A stretch of 5,055 bases of DNA from an uncultured Anaerolineaceae bacterium (GTDB taxonomy: Bacteria > Chloroflexota > Anaerolineae > Anaerolineales > Anaerolineaceae), in NCBI GenBank assembly GCA_937894825.1, contig CALCQT010000090.1:1-5055 (forward strand), given 5' to 3'. The first letter of the stretch is position 1. Each line of letters opens with the position of its first letter. Below are positions 1 through 5,055 of the stretch, in pieces. The translations under genes were made by a program, and so were the position numbers. Under the pieces are notes generated by a model. The model searched no databases, was not told the origin of the DNA, and saw only the letters and a list, made by a program, of their open reading frames with translations.

Positions 1-321
1 ATCATTCTTCATCCGCTCCTCAATTGCCGGAATAATCGGCCCGAGGAGCTGAAGAATAATGGACGCGGTAATGTACGGATAGACGCCCATAGCCAGAATG
101 GAGAAGGATGAAAGTGTACCGCCCGACAGAACGTTGAGGATGCTGATCAGGTTTCCCGCGGCCGAAGTGCTGGTATTTAAGGCGCTGATCACTTCAGCAT
201 TAAATCCCGGTACGGGGATGTTCGCAATCAGACGATAGATTACCAGGATTCCCAAAGTCAGCAGCAGTTTGTTGCGGATGTCATGTGACTTCCAAATATA
301 ACGCCATGGGGATCGCTTCAT
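1..321 (-). CDS. secY: Protein translocase subunit SecY, N-terminal 107 residues (cut by window edge)
   Basis: SecY forms the membrane channel of the Sec translocon and passes secreted proteins across, and membrane proteins into, the cytoplasmic membrane. I translated the minus strand from the ATG at 321-319; the frame stays open to base 1, giving 107 residues of a protein that normally has about 420-450. A short basic N-terminus is followed by a first membrane segment at about residues 19-37 (LLLTLGILVIYRLI), then the SecY signature IPVPG (35-39). The plug region lies at about 58-72 (NVLSGGTLSS), and a second hydrophobic segment at about 73-97 contains AMGVYPYITASII, which is diagnostic of SecY. 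The gene follows rplO after 35 nt, its usual place in the spc operon. An AAGGAG at 331-336 lies 9 nt before the ATG and supports this start. The C-terminal part is missing only because the sequence ends. Confidence 0.96.
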   Translation of the reverse strand, partial: MKRSPWRYIWKSHDIRNKLLLTLGILVIYRLIANIPVPGFNAEVISALNTSTSAAGNLISILNVLSGGTLSSFSILAMGVYPYITASIILQLLGPIIPAIEERMKND

Positions 322-330
322 ACTTTCGTT

Positions 331-336
331 CTCCTT
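331..336 (-). promoter_or_regulatory. Shine-Dalgarno sequence of secY in the longest gap
   Basis: AAGGAG on the minus strand is 9 nt before the secY ATG at 321. It lies in the 35-nt rplO/secY gap (322-356), the longest in the window. I see no terminator hairpin and no convincing promoter there, so secY is probably co-transcribed with the ribosomal genes. Confidence 0.7.
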
Positions 337-356
337 AAAATAATCCCTTTCGGCAG

Positions 357-809
357 TTAGCCGATGATTTCAACGCTGCCGCCGGCGGCTTCGATTTTTT
401 CGCGCGCGCCTCTGGTAATGCGGTGCACTTTGACTTTGTAGGCCTTCTCAACTTCACCGTTTCCGAGAATCACAACCGGATTACTCTTCTTTCGAAGCAG
501 ATTGGCTTCCGCAAAAACTTCCGGAGTGATTTCGATCGTGTTATCAAATCGTTCCAGATCGCTCAAACTCACTTCGTTGAAAACGACCTGATTCGGCGGC
601 GTGAACCCTTCACCGCGCATGAATGGGAGTCTGCGGTAAAAAGGCAGGTTCCCACCCTGTCGGTACAGTGCCCCGCCGAAACCCTGGCGGGCGTGCTGAC
701 CTTTCGTTCCTTTACCGGCGGTTTTACCCTGGCCGGCAGAAGGCCCGCGGCCAACCCGTTTTTTAGAGCGCTTCGCGCCTTCATTTGGTTTTAATTCATC
801 CAGTTTCAT
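357..809 (-). CDS. rplO: 50S ribosomal protein L15 (uL15)
   Basis: L15 is a late-assembling large-subunit protein whose long basic N-terminal arm threads into 23S rRNA. The 150-residue product has the usual family length. It starts MKLDELKPNEGAKRSKKRVG, and the Gly/Lys/Arg-rich arm at residues 14-70 includes GRGPSAGQGKTAGKGTKGQ, RQGFGG and QGGNLPFYRRLPFMRG. The folded C-terminal domain (about 75-150) ends in the typical ITRGAREKIEAAGGSVEII. The ATG at 809-807 begins 4 nt after the rpmD stop. The SD is weak (GGTGG at 819-823, 9 nt away), so translation may depend partly on coupling to rpmD. The stop is TAA. Gene order rpmD-rplO-secY is canonical. Confidence 0.98.
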   Translation of the reverse strand: MKLDELKPNEGAKRSKKRVGRGPSAGQGKTAGKGTKGQHARQGFGGALYRQGGNLPFYRRLPFMRGEGFTPPNQVVFNEVSLSDLERFDNTIEITPEVFAEANLLRKKSNPVVILGNGEVEKAYKVKVHRITRGAREKIEAAGGSVEIIG

Positions 810-814
810 AATTT

Positions 815-1017
815 TAATCCACCAACTCTACAATCTTTACCAAATGACTTACGTTCAGAAGCATACCGCGGATGGAGGGATTATCCTCTTTCACCACAGT
901 CTGATTCAGGCGCCGAAAACCCAGCGCCCGGATCGTCTCCTTATGTCGCTTCGAATAACCAATCGCGCTCTTCACATACGTAAGCTGCAATTTTTTCGAT
1001 TCTGCTTTCTCAGTCAT
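815..1017 (-). CDS. rpmD: 50S ribosomal protein L30 (uL30)
   Basis: L30 is a small large-subunit protein that binds 23S rRNA. I call 67 residues starting [20 protein letters not shown]. The core matches the family: [31 protein letters not shown] at about 12-42, then [20 protein letters not shown] at 45-64. In the same frame there is an ATG further upstream at 1050, but it lies inside rpsE and would add 11 residues ([11 protein letters not shown]) that the family lacks. The chosen ATG at 1017-1015 sits one base after the rpsE TAA and is preceded by GGAGG at 1022-1026. The TAA stop occupies 814-816, so the gene with its stop extends to 814. The near-abutting rpsE/rpmD junction suggests translational coupling. 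Confidence 0.95.
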
Positions 1018-1018
1018 C

Positions 1019-1540
1019 TTACCTCCGATCCCAATAGGGGAGTAGCTCATCGGGGTTCTTTCCGCGCAGGACAGCTTCTTCCGCAGCGTTTTTCAGTTGG
1101 TCCAAAGCATCAAACGTCGCTTTCACAACATTGAGCAGATTGGCGCTGCCTAAAGATTTTGTCAGAATGTCGCTGATTCCGGCAACTTCCAACACCGCAC
1201 GGACACCACCCGCCGAAATAACACCGGTACCTTCGGAAGCCGGCCGCAGCAGAACGCGCGCCCCGGCGACCCGTCCGATAACTTCGTGCGGAATCGTGGT
1301 TTTATAAAGATTTACTTGTCTCATGTTTTTGCGGGCGCGTTCAGAAGCTTTCCGCATCGCATCCGGTACCGCGTTTGCTTTCCCGATACCGATACCGACG
1401 GTCCCTTTGTTATCGCCAACCACAACGGTTACACGAAACTGAAAGCGCCGGCCGCCTTTGACAACTTTCGCCACGCGCGCGATTTCGATGACGCGCTCGT
1501 CCAGTTGTTCTTCTACAGGTTGATATTCCAATTTTTCCAT
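1019..1540 (-). CDS. rpsE: 30S ribosomal protein S5 (uS5)
   Basis: S5 sits at the mRNA entry side of the small subunit and affects decoding accuracy and helicase activity at the entry tunnel. The 173-residue product is of normal bacterial length. The N-terminal double-stranded RNA-binding fold is visible at about 15-80, with [23 protein letters not shown] (21-43) and [17 protein letters not shown] (49-65). The C-terminal domain includes [20 protein letters not shown] and LEVAGI (97-122) and [18 protein letters not shown] (129-146). The ATG at 1540-1538 is preceded by AAGGA at 1549-1553 with an 8-nt spacer. The gene lies 25 nt after rplR and one base before rpmD. The stop is TAA. Confidence 0.98.
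   Translation of the reverse strand: MEKLEYQPVEEQLDERVIEIARVAKVVKGGRRFQFRVTVVVGDNKGTVGIGIGKANAVPDAMRKASERARKNMRQVNLYKTTIPHEVIGRVAGARVLLRPASEGTGVISAGGVRAVLEVAGISDILTKSLGSANLLNVVKATFDALDQLKNAAEEAVLRGKNPDELLPYWDRR
1022..1026 (-). promoter_or_regulatory. Shine-Dalgarno sequence of rpmD
   Basis: GGAGG on the minus strand lies 4 nt before the ATG at 1017 and inside the last codons of rpsE. It supports the 67-residue L30 over a longer version starting at 1050. The spacer is short but the match to the anti-SD is strong. Confidence 0.75.
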
Positions 1541-1565
1541 GGTTTTAGTCCTTTTCTAAATTTGC

Positions 1566-1931
1566 CTAAAACTCAAGGCCCGCTTCACGAGCTGCATCCG
1601 CAAGCGCCTTAACGCGCCCCATATAGCGGAATCCGCCACGATCAAAGACAACGGCGGTAACACCTTTTTCTTTAGCGCGTTCAGCGACGGCTTTACCAAC
1701 CAATTTAGCCTGTTCAGTCTTATTTTTACCAGTTAATTCGGCCCGCAGCACGCGGTCGATGCTTGATGCAGACACAATGGTTAAACCGGCCTGATCGTCA
1801 ATGACCTGCGCATAAATGCTGTCAAGACTGCGGTACACATTCAAACGTGGGCAATCCGCTGTTCCGGCCAGGTTCTTGCGAACACGGGCATGGCGGCGAA
1901 TACGAGCCTCACGCCGAGAAAATTTCGCCAT
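1566..1931 (-). CDS. rplR: 50S ribosomal protein L18 (uL18)
   Basis: L18 binds 5S rRNA and, together with L5, brings it into the central protuberance of the large subunit. The 121-residue length is typical. A basic N-terminus ([20 protein letters not shown]) is followed by [18 protein letters not shown] at about 29-46. The family's C-terminal signature [20 protein letters not shown] occupies about 96-115 and is followed by EAGLEF. The ATG at 1931-1929 lies 9 nt after the rplF stop. The SD is weak and close (GGGTG at 1936-1940, 4 nt away), which fits translational re-initiation after rplF. The stop is TAG. Confidence 0.98.
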   Translation of the reverse strand: MAKFSRREARIRRHARVRKNLAGTADCPRLNVYRSLDSIYAQVIDDQAGLTIVSASSIDRVLRAELTGKNKTEQAKLVGKAVAERAKEKGVTAVVFDRGGFRYMGRVKALADAAREAGLEF

Positions 1932-1940
1932 ACTTCACCC

Positions 1941-2489
1941 CTATTTCTTAGCTTTACCGGTTTTACCGGCTTTGCGGCGGATCTTTTCGCCCAGATAGTG
2001 AACACCTTTCCCTTTATAGGGTTCGGGAGGACGAATCGAGCGGATATCCGATGCTATCTGACCAACCCGTTCGCGATTGTATCCGGAGACAGTGATCTGA
2101 CGGGTTTTTGTGTCAACAGAAAAACTGATCCCTTCTTCAGGAACTACTTCCTTCGGGGATGAGTAACCGACATAAAGAACCAGGTTCTTCCCGTTCATTT
2201 CAGCGCGGTAACCGACACCGTCCACTTCAAGAATGATCGAGAAGCCGTCAGAAACGCCGACGACCATATTGTTCAGCAGCGCACGGCTGGTTCCATGGAG
2301 GGCCCGGACCGAAGCTTCTTCGGAGGAGCGGGACAGGTTGATGACGTTGCCGTCCTGTACAATTTTCACGAAAGGCGAGAACAATCGTTTCAATTCACCC
2401 TTCGGCCCCTTGACAGTAACCTCGGAACCCTTAATATCCACCTTAACGCTTGCCGGAACGGTGATGGGTAAACGTCCAATACGAGACAC
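1941..2489 (-). CDS. rplF: 50S ribosomal protein L6 (uL6), GTG start
   Basis: L6 lies near the sarcin-ricin loop and the base of the L7/L12 stalk, close to where elongation factors bind. The 182-residue product has the two repeated L6 folds. The first half shows SRIGRLPITVP at the start, EVTVKGPKGEL at 23-33 and RALHGTSRALLNNMVVGVS at 63-81. The second half shows GVGYRAEMNGKNLVLYVGYS at 91-110 and the signature RPPEPYKGKGVHYLGEKI at 153-170, then a basic tail. The start codon is GTG at 2489-2487. It is supported by GGAAGG at 2496-2501 with a 6-nt spacer and by the family's usual (M)SRIG(R/K)xPI beginning. The gap from rpsH is 16 nt. The stop is TAG. Confidence 0.98.
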   Translation of the reverse strand: MSRIGRLPITVPASVKVDIKGSEVTVKGPKGELKRLFSPFVKIVQDGNVINLSRSSEEASVRALHGTSRALLNNMVVGVSDGFSIILEVDGVGYRAEMNGKNLVLYVGYSSPKEVVPEEGISFSVDTKTRQITVSGYNRERVGQIASDIRSIRPPEPYKGKGVHYLGEKIRRKAGKTGKAKK

Positions 2490-2495
2490 TTACAG

Positions 2496-2501
2496 CCTTC
2501 C
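2496..2501 (-). promoter_or_regulatory. Shine-Dalgarno sequence of rplF (GTG start)
   Basis: GGAAGG on the minus strand is 6 nt before the GTG at 2489. It lies in the 16-nt rpsH/rplF gap and supports use of GTG as the L6 start; the next in-frame ATG is far inside the conserved protein. Confidence 0.75.
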
Positions 2502-2505
2502 TTTC

Positions 2506-2916
2506 CTACCAGACCTTGCAGAGGATCTCGCCGCCAACGTTGAGCTGACGTGCGCGCTGCCCGGTCATCACACCTTTCGGAGTGGACATAATTGAAATAC
2601 CCAACCCGGATAAGACCCAGGGGATTTCATTGCGCCGCGTGTAAACCCGTCGTCCCGGTTTACTGACCCGGACCAGGCCGGTGATAACCGGACGGCGTGA
2701 ACGGCGTTCACCCGCATATTTAATCTTCACGCGTAAAACACGCTGTGAAATCTTTTCGCCCTCAACATCTTCGTAAGATTCCAAAAAACCTTCTTCTTTG
2801 AGGATGCGAGCAATTTCAACTTTGATATTTGAACTTGGCATCACAACGGTGGCATGTCCAGCCATCATGGCATTGCGAATTCTAGTCAGCATATCGGCAA
2901 TAGGATCATTAATCAT
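2506..2916 (-). CDS. rpsH: 30S ribosomal protein S8 (uS8)
   Basis: S8 is a primary 16S rRNA-binding protein of the platform (central domain); in Escherichia coli it also represses the spc operon by binding its mRNA. The 136-residue product is slightly longer than the common 130-132. The N-terminus [18 protein letters not shown] (4-21) and the [19 protein letters not shown] stretch (26-44) are standard. The RNA-binding C-terminal part contains [19 protein letters not shown] (83-101) and [17 protein letters not shown] (107-123), ending GGEILCKVW. The ATG at 2916-2914 follows GGAGG at 2926-2930 with a 9-nt spacer. The gene is 21 nt after rpsN. The stop is TAG. Confidence 0.98.
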   Translation of the reverse strand: MINDPIADMLTRIRNAMMAGHATVVMPSSNIKVEIARILKEEGFLESYEDVEGEKISQRVLRVKIKYAGERRSRRPVITGLVRVSKPGRRVYTRRNEIPWVLSGLGISIMSTPKGVMTGQRARQLNVGGEILCKVW

Positions 2917-2937
2917 TATTCTGTTCCTCCATATCCA

Positions 2938-3120
2938 TTACCAGGATGACTTCGTAACGCCCGGAATTTGCCCATTCAGCGCAAGTTCGCGAAAACAAAT
3001 ACGGCAGAGCCCAAATCTGCGGATATACCCGTTCGGGCGGCCGCACAAGCGGCAGCGGTTGCGCACCTGAGTGGGATATTCCCGACGAAGTTCACGATAT
3101 TTCATGCATTTCTTTGCCAT
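2938..3120 (-). CDS. rpsN: 30S ribosomal protein S14, zinc-binding type (uS14, type Z)
   Basis: S14 helps assemble the head of the small subunit. This is the short zinc-binding form: 60 residues (the family is about 61) with four cysteines, Cys23-x2-Cys26 and Cys39-x2-Cys42, in [20 protein letters not shown], followed by the conserved [13 protein letters not shown] and a terminal Trp. An upstream in-frame ATG at 3156 would add 12 residues ([12 protein letters not shown]) encoded inside rplE. I reject it because the family begins MAKK and AGGAAGGG at 3126-3133 is correctly spaced for the ATG at 3120-3118. The rplE TGA ends one base before this ATG (TGATATG), so the two are likely translationally coupled. 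The stop is TAA. This is the ancestral C+ form; many bacteria also carry a zinc-free copy elsewhere, which cannot be judged from here. Confidence 0.97.
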   Translation of the reverse strand: MAKKCMKYRELRREYPTQVRNRCRLCGRPNGYIRRFGLCRICFRELALNGQIPGVTKSSW

Positions 3121-3121
3121 A

Positions 3122-3664
3122 TCAACCCTTCCTGAAAGGCATGCCGAGCAGGCCAAGCATCACCCGAGCCTGATCGTCCGTCTGTGCGGTAGTAACGATT
3201 GTGATTTCCATCCCGCGAACTTTATCGACTTTTTCATAATCGATTTCGGGGAAGAGGGTCTGTTCTTTCAGACCGAGCGTATAGTTGCCCCGTCCGTCAA
3301 ACGCTTCAGCGGAAATACCACGGAAGTCACGAACACGCGGCAGCACAATGTTGACGACCCGGTCAAAAAAGGCCCACATCTTCTCCCCGCGCAAGGTCAC
3401 TTTCGCGCCGATTTGACGTCCTTCACGCAGCTTAAAGTTGGCGATGTTGACCCGGGCTTTGGTGACCACCGGTTTCTGTCCGGTAATTTGTGTCAGATCA
3501 CCCACCGCGGCGTCCAGCGCTTTGGGGTTATCCATCGCTTCGCCAAGACCGATATTAATCACGATTTTTTCCATCTTCGGATATTGCATCGGGTTCTCCA
3601 AATCCAGGGAGGACTTCAAGGCAGGTACGACGTCGTTGATATATTTTTCTTTCATATGGTTCAT
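3122..3664 (-). CDS. rplE: 50S ribosomal protein L5 (uL5)
   Basis: L5 binds 5S rRNA in the central protuberance and contacts P-site tRNA through an extended loop. The 180-residue length is typical (about 179-187). Visible family segments are [16 protein letters not shown] (28-43), [20 protein letters not shown] (61-80), the [13 protein letters not shown] loop (81-93), [20 protein letters not shown] (99-118), [20 protein letters not shown] (126-145), and the [11 protein letters not shown] and GLLGMPF ending. Two start codons are possible, at 3664 and 3655. The first is preferred because AGGAG at 3673-3677 is 8 nt from it and would be 17 nt from the second. The gene is 18 nt after rplX and one base before rpsN. 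The stop is TGA. Confidence 0.98.
   Translation of the reverse strand: MNHMKEKYINDVVPALKSSLDLENPMQYPKMEKIVINIGLGEAMDNPKALDAAVGDLTQITGQKPVVTKARVNIANFKLREGRQIGAKVTLRGEKMWAFFDRVVNIVLPRVRDFRGISAEAFDGRGNYTLGLKEQTLFPEIDYEKVDKVRGMEITIVTTAQTDDQARVMLGLLGMPFRKG
3126..3133 (-). promoter_or_regulatory. Shine-Dalgarno sequence of rpsN
   Basis: AGGAAGGG on the minus strand ends 5 nt before the ATG at 3120 and overlaps the last codons of rplE. It supports the 60-residue S14 rather than the 72-residue version starting at 3156. Confidence 0.75.
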
Positions 3665-3672
3665 AGTTCAGA

Positions 3673-3677
3673 CTCCT
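3673..3677 (-). promoter_or_regulatory. Shine-Dalgarno sequence of rplE
   Basis: AGGAG on the minus strand is 8 nt from the ATG at 3664 and 17 nt from the in-frame ATG at 3655, so it selects the first of the two possible L5 starts. Confidence 0.7.
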
Positions 3678-3682
3678 GCCAT

Positions 3683-4015
3683 TTATGCGTCAATATCCGC
3701 ATTACATTTTTTACAGATCCGGCTGACTTTTCCATCTTCGCGGCTGAATCCGACACGGGTCGCGGTATTGCACTTCGGGCAAACCAGCATCACATTCGAA
3801 AGATGAATCGGCGCCTCAAATTTGACGATCCCCGCGTCAATCTGCCGGCGGCCGGCCTGTGTTTGACCTCGATGACGGGAGCGGATGTTTACACCCTGAA
3901 CCACCAGACGGGTTTCAGTCGGAATCATCCGAATTACCTCACCGCGTTTTTTCTTATCTTCTGAGCGCCCGCTGATAACCTCGACGGTATCGCCCTTGCG
4001 AATTTTTTGTTTCAT
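3683..4015 (-). CDS. rplX: 50S ribosomal protein L24 (uL24) with two CxxC pairs
   Basis: L24 is an assembly-initiating large-subunit protein that binds near the 5' end of 23S rRNA and lies by the exit tunnel. I call 110 residues starting MKQKIRKGDTVEVISGRSED. The KOW motif lies at about 5-32; the central part contains GVNI (41-44), and EAPIHLSNVMLVCP (67-80) is a clear L24 signature. Cysteine pairs CPKC (79-82) and CKKC (101-104) suggest a small zinc ribbon; such pairs occur in L24 of many bacteria, but metal binding here is inference. A longer start at 4027 (adding MERR) is possible. GGAG at 4022-4025 overlaps that ATG and sits 6 nt before the 4015 ATG, which also matches the family's usual beginning. 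The KOW loop reads GRSEDKKKRG, a little longer than the common GKDKGKRG. The stop is TAA. Confidence 0.95.
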   Translation of the reverse strand: MKQKIRKGDTVEVISGRSEDKKKRGEVIRMIPTETRLVVQGVNIRSRHRGQTQAGRRQIDAGIVKFEAPIHLSNVMLVCPKCNTATRVGFSREDGKVSRICKKCNADIDA

Positions 4016-4027
4016 TCTTCGCTCCAT
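4016..4027 (-). promoter_or_regulatory. Ribosome binding site that decides the rplX start
   Basis: The minus strand reads ATGGAGCGAAGA immediately before the ATG at 4015. GGAG (4025-4022) sits 6 nt from that ATG. For the alternative ATG at 4027 the only upstream purine run, AGGA, is 3 nt away, which is too close. This favours the 110-residue L24. Confidence 0.7.
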
Positions 4028-4038
4028 CTATCCTGTGA

Positions 4039-4410
4039 TCAGATCGCTTCAGGCGCCAGCGACACGATTTTGGTAAACCCTTTTTCGCGCAACTCACGCG
4101 CGACAGGCCCAAAAATACGCGTCCCCTTGGGATCGGCGCCGTTGCTATCCAAAATCACGACAGCATTGTCATCAAACCGAATGGATGATCCGTCTTCACG
4201 ACGCCATTCCTTTGAGCAGCGGACAATGACTGCTTTCACAATATCGCTCTTCTTGACCGAACCGTGCGGCGCGGCGGATTTCACAGTTCCCACAACGATA
4301 TCGCCAACGAACCCATAGCGGCGAACGGATCCGCCCATAATATGGATTACAAGAATTTCCTTCGCGCCTGTGTTGTCGGCAACCTTAAGTCTGGATTCTT
4401 TCTGAATCAT
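4039..4410 (-). CDS. rplN: 50S ribosomal protein L14 (uL14)
   Basis: L14 lies on the intersubunit face of the large subunit and forms bridges to 16S rRNA; it is also the docking site of the silencing factor RsfS. The 123-residue product is one residue longer than the common 122. It opens [20 protein letters not shown], then shows [19 protein letters not shown] (26-44), VKAVIVRC (58-65), [12 protein letters not shown] (77-88), and the family's closing signature [20 protein letters not shown] (97-116). The ATG at 4410-4408 overlaps the rpsQ TGA as ATGA, and AAGGAG at 4418-4423 lies 7 nt upstream inside the rpsQ tail. This arrangement points to translational coupling to rpsQ. The stop is TGA. 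Confidence 0.98.
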   Translation of the reverse strand: MIQKESRLKVADNTGAKEILVIHIMGGSVRRYGFVGDIVVGTVKSAAPHGSVKKSDIVKAVIVRCSKEWRREDGSSIRFDDNAVVILDSNGADPKGTRIFGPVARELREKGFTKIVSLAPEAI

Positions 4411-4778
4411 GCTTCGGCTCCTTCAGCACTTTCACCCGCGATTTCTTCAGCGAGTTCTTCCACGATCTCTTCATCAGCCACAATTCCTTCAGCCGCGAGT
4501 TCTTCGGTGACTTCGGCAAGGATTTCCCGCTTCGCATCGGCCTTGATAATCGACTCCACCACCCATCGCTTATGACGGGAAAGCGGCCGGCTTTCAACGA
4601 TCATCACCTTGTCGCCGATTTTACATTCGTTGTTCTCATCATGCGCTTTGACCCGCTTGACGTCATGAACAACTTTCCCAACCAACGGGTGACGGAATGT
4701 GCGCCGGATTTCGACCACGACGGTTTTCTCCATCTTGTCACTGGTAACAGTGCCCATTAAACGACGGCGTGAATTCAT
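4407..4778 (-). CDS. rpsQ: 30S ribosomal protein S17 (uS17) with acidic C-terminal extension
   Basis: S17 is a primary 16S rRNA-binding protein with an OB fold that helps assemble the lower body of the small subunit. The core is clear at residues 1-80: [20 protein letters not shown] (4-23), HPLVGKVV (30-37), [20 protein letters not shown] (41-60) and the signature [13 protein letters not shown] (62-74). At 123 residues it is much longer than the usual 80-90. The extra stretch, about 81-123, is Glu/Ala-rich with 16 acidic and only 2 basic residues, and has no counterpart in the classical S17 core. The ATG at 4778-4776 overlaps the rpmC TGA as ATGA and is preceded by GGAAGG at 4785-4790 (6-nt spacer). 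The TGA overlaps rplN. The tail-coding DNA also holds the rplN ribosome binding site. The tail's function is unknown to me. Confidence 0.96.
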   Translation of the reverse strand: MNSRRRLMGTVTSDKMEKTVVVEIRRTFRHPLVGKVVHDVKRVKAHDENNECKIGDKVMIVESRPLSRHKRWVVESIIKADAKREILAEVTEELAAEGIVADEEIVEELAEEIAGESAEGAEA

Positions 4779-4987
4779 GCTTCACCTTCCTGCTCAATTT
4801 TCAGTTCCATCTCGCGCAGAATCGTTTCCATGCGGGCAATATCCCGGCGAACTTCTTTGACACGGCTGAAATCTGTTAACTCACCGGAGACGGTCTGGAA
4901 GCGCAGATTCATCTTTTCCTGACGCAGATCCGCCAATTTCGCCTGAATTTCTTTCGGCGATAAAATTCTGATTTCTGACGGTTTCAT
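4775..4987 (-). CDS. rpmC: 50S ribosomal protein L29 (uL29)
   Basis: L29 is a small helical protein near the polypeptide exit, where with L23 it helps form the docking area for factors such as trigger factor and SRP. The 70-residue product is within the family range (60-75). Two helices are evident: [20 protein letters not shown] (3-22) and a second helix from about 41, with the conserved LRFQ (28-31) between them, followed by [20 protein letters not shown] (34-53) and TILRE (55-59). The ATG at 4987-4985 begins 5 nt after the rplP TAA. AGGAG at 4998-5002, inside rplP, is 10 nt upstream. The TGA overlaps the rpsQ start. The pattern LTDxSRxxxVRRDIARxxTILRE resembles Chloroflexota L29, by memory only. 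Confidence 0.97.
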   Translation of the reverse strand: MKPSEIRILSPKEIQAKLADLRQEKMNLRFQTVSGELTDFSRVKEVRRDIARMETILREMELKIEQEGEA

Positions 4988-4992
4988 CTCGC

Positions 4993-5033
4993 TTATGCTC
5001 CTGTAGCCGCTTCATGCCGGCTGACGACTTTCG
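4993..5033 (-). CDS. rplP: 50S ribosomal protein L16 (uL16), last 12 codons plus two bases (cut by contig end)
   Basis: Translating the minus strand from 5031 gives KVVSRHEAATGA and then TAA at 4995-4993. This fits the end of L16, which typically finishes with a lysine-rich ...KTKFV segment and a short variable tail. It is followed by rpmC, the normal neighbour. L16 organises the tRNA-binding A-site region of the large subunit. Only bases up to 5033 appear genomic; the two bases 5033-5032 (CG on this strand) would complete a Thr codon if the missing base is A, as expected from K-T-K. The following 22 bases are sequencing adapter, so the in-frame reading LHDALPIS ahead of KVV is artificial. 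The identification rests on position and a short tail, hence lower confidence. Confidence 0.8.
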
Positions 5034-5055
5034 AGATCGGAAGAGCGTCGTGTAG
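5034..5055. other. Residual Illumina TruSeq adapter at the contig end (not genomic)
   Basis: The last 22 bases read AGATCGGAAGAGC followed directly by GTCGTGTAG, which is the TruSeq read-through adapter (reverse complement of the universal adapter's 3' end). The boundary is abrupt: rplP coding sequence runs to 5033 and then the adapter begins. The match is full-length to the window end. Base 5034 (A) could by chance also be genomic, but a T there would give the expected Thr codon of L16. This stretch should be trimmed, and nothing should be inferred from it. Confidence 0.97.

Noticed and set aside
322..356. Possible internal promoter or terminator between rplO and secY.
   Set aside because: The 35 nt contain an A/T-rich stretch but no paired -35/-10 and no GC-rich stem with a T-run. 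Only the secY SD is convincing.
569..784. A 71-codon minus-strand frame inside rplO.
   Set aside because: It is an alternate frame of the Gly/Lys/Arg-rich L15 arm, with no distinct SD or homology that I can see.
1566..2508. Three consecutive genes (rpsH, rplF, rplR) end in TAG, which could hint at unusual stop-codon use.
   Set aside because: TAA and TGA are both used by neighbouring genes and all proteins end at their expected positions, so the standard code explains everything. Three in a row is compatible with chance.
3665..3682. Possible S8 autoregulatory site at the rplX/rplE junction, where Escherichia coli S8 binds spc mRNA.
   Set aside because: The gap is only 18 nt, and by eye I cannot draw the characteristic bulged helix resembling the 16S rRNA S8 site. 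A covariance-model search would be needed, so I do not call it.
3071..3964. A 297-codon open frame on the plus strand, longer than any minus-strand gene here.
   Set aside because: It lies wholly antisense to rpsN, rplE and rplX, whose products are unmistakable. Its translation has no recognisable domain and is rich in His, Phe and Cys, as expected from reading the complement of ribosomal protein codons.
4385..4597. A 70-codon minus-strand frame overlapping the end of rpsQ and the start of rplN.
   Set aside because: It is out of frame with two solid genes and shows no family resemblance. It arises from the GAA/GCN-rich tail read in another frame. I considered whether it marks a frameshift in rpsQ, but the S17 frame is continuous and ends in a well-placed ATGA.
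423..4760. Other plus-strand open frames of about 60-123 codons spread along the window.
   Set aside because: All are antisense shadows of conserved ribosomal protein genes, without plausible products of their own. None fills a gap between genes.

Overview
The window is a nearly complete bacterial spc-type ribosomal protein operon, with every gene on the minus strand. Read in the direction of transcription, from high to low coordinates, the order is rplP (last codons only), rpmC, rpsQ, rplN, rplX, rplE, rpsN, rpsH, rplF, rplR, rpsE, rpmD, rplO and secY (first 107 codons only). This is the classical bacterial order with no insertion, loss or rearrangement. Gaps run from a 4-nt overlap (ATGA at rpmC/rpsQ and at rpsQ/rplN) to 35 nt (rplO/secY). 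No gap is long enough to hold a convincing promoter or intrinsic terminator, so a single transcript starting upstream of the window is the simplest reading. Most genes have a good Shine-Dalgarno (SD) sequence, often placed inside the end of the preceding gene.

Organism (inference): a bacterium of moderate GC using the standard stop codons TAA, TGA and TAG. The S14 is the short zinc-type form, L24 carries two CxxC pairs, and the L29, S17, L15 and SecY sequences (for example L29 [16 protein letters not shown] and SecY AMGVYPYITASII) remind me of Chloroflexota, perhaps Anaerolineae. That placement comes from memory of family sequences and is only moderately secure. The contig is probably from a short-read or metagenomic assembly.

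The products work together. Thirteen are ribosomal proteins: L16, L29, L14, L24, L5, L6, L18, L30 and L15 of the large subunit, and S17, S14, S8 and S5 of the small subunit. SecY is the channel of the Sec translocon, into which ribosomes feed membrane and secreted proteins.

Two points stand out. First, the last 22 bases (5034-5055) are not genomic: they match the Illumina TruSeq adapter and produce a chimeric start on the rplP fragment, which reads LHDALPIS in frame. Second, S17 has an acidic Glu/Ala-rich C-terminal tail of about 43 residues beyond the usual S17 core. I found no undescribed system; apart from these points the region is an ordinary, highly conserved housekeeping operon.
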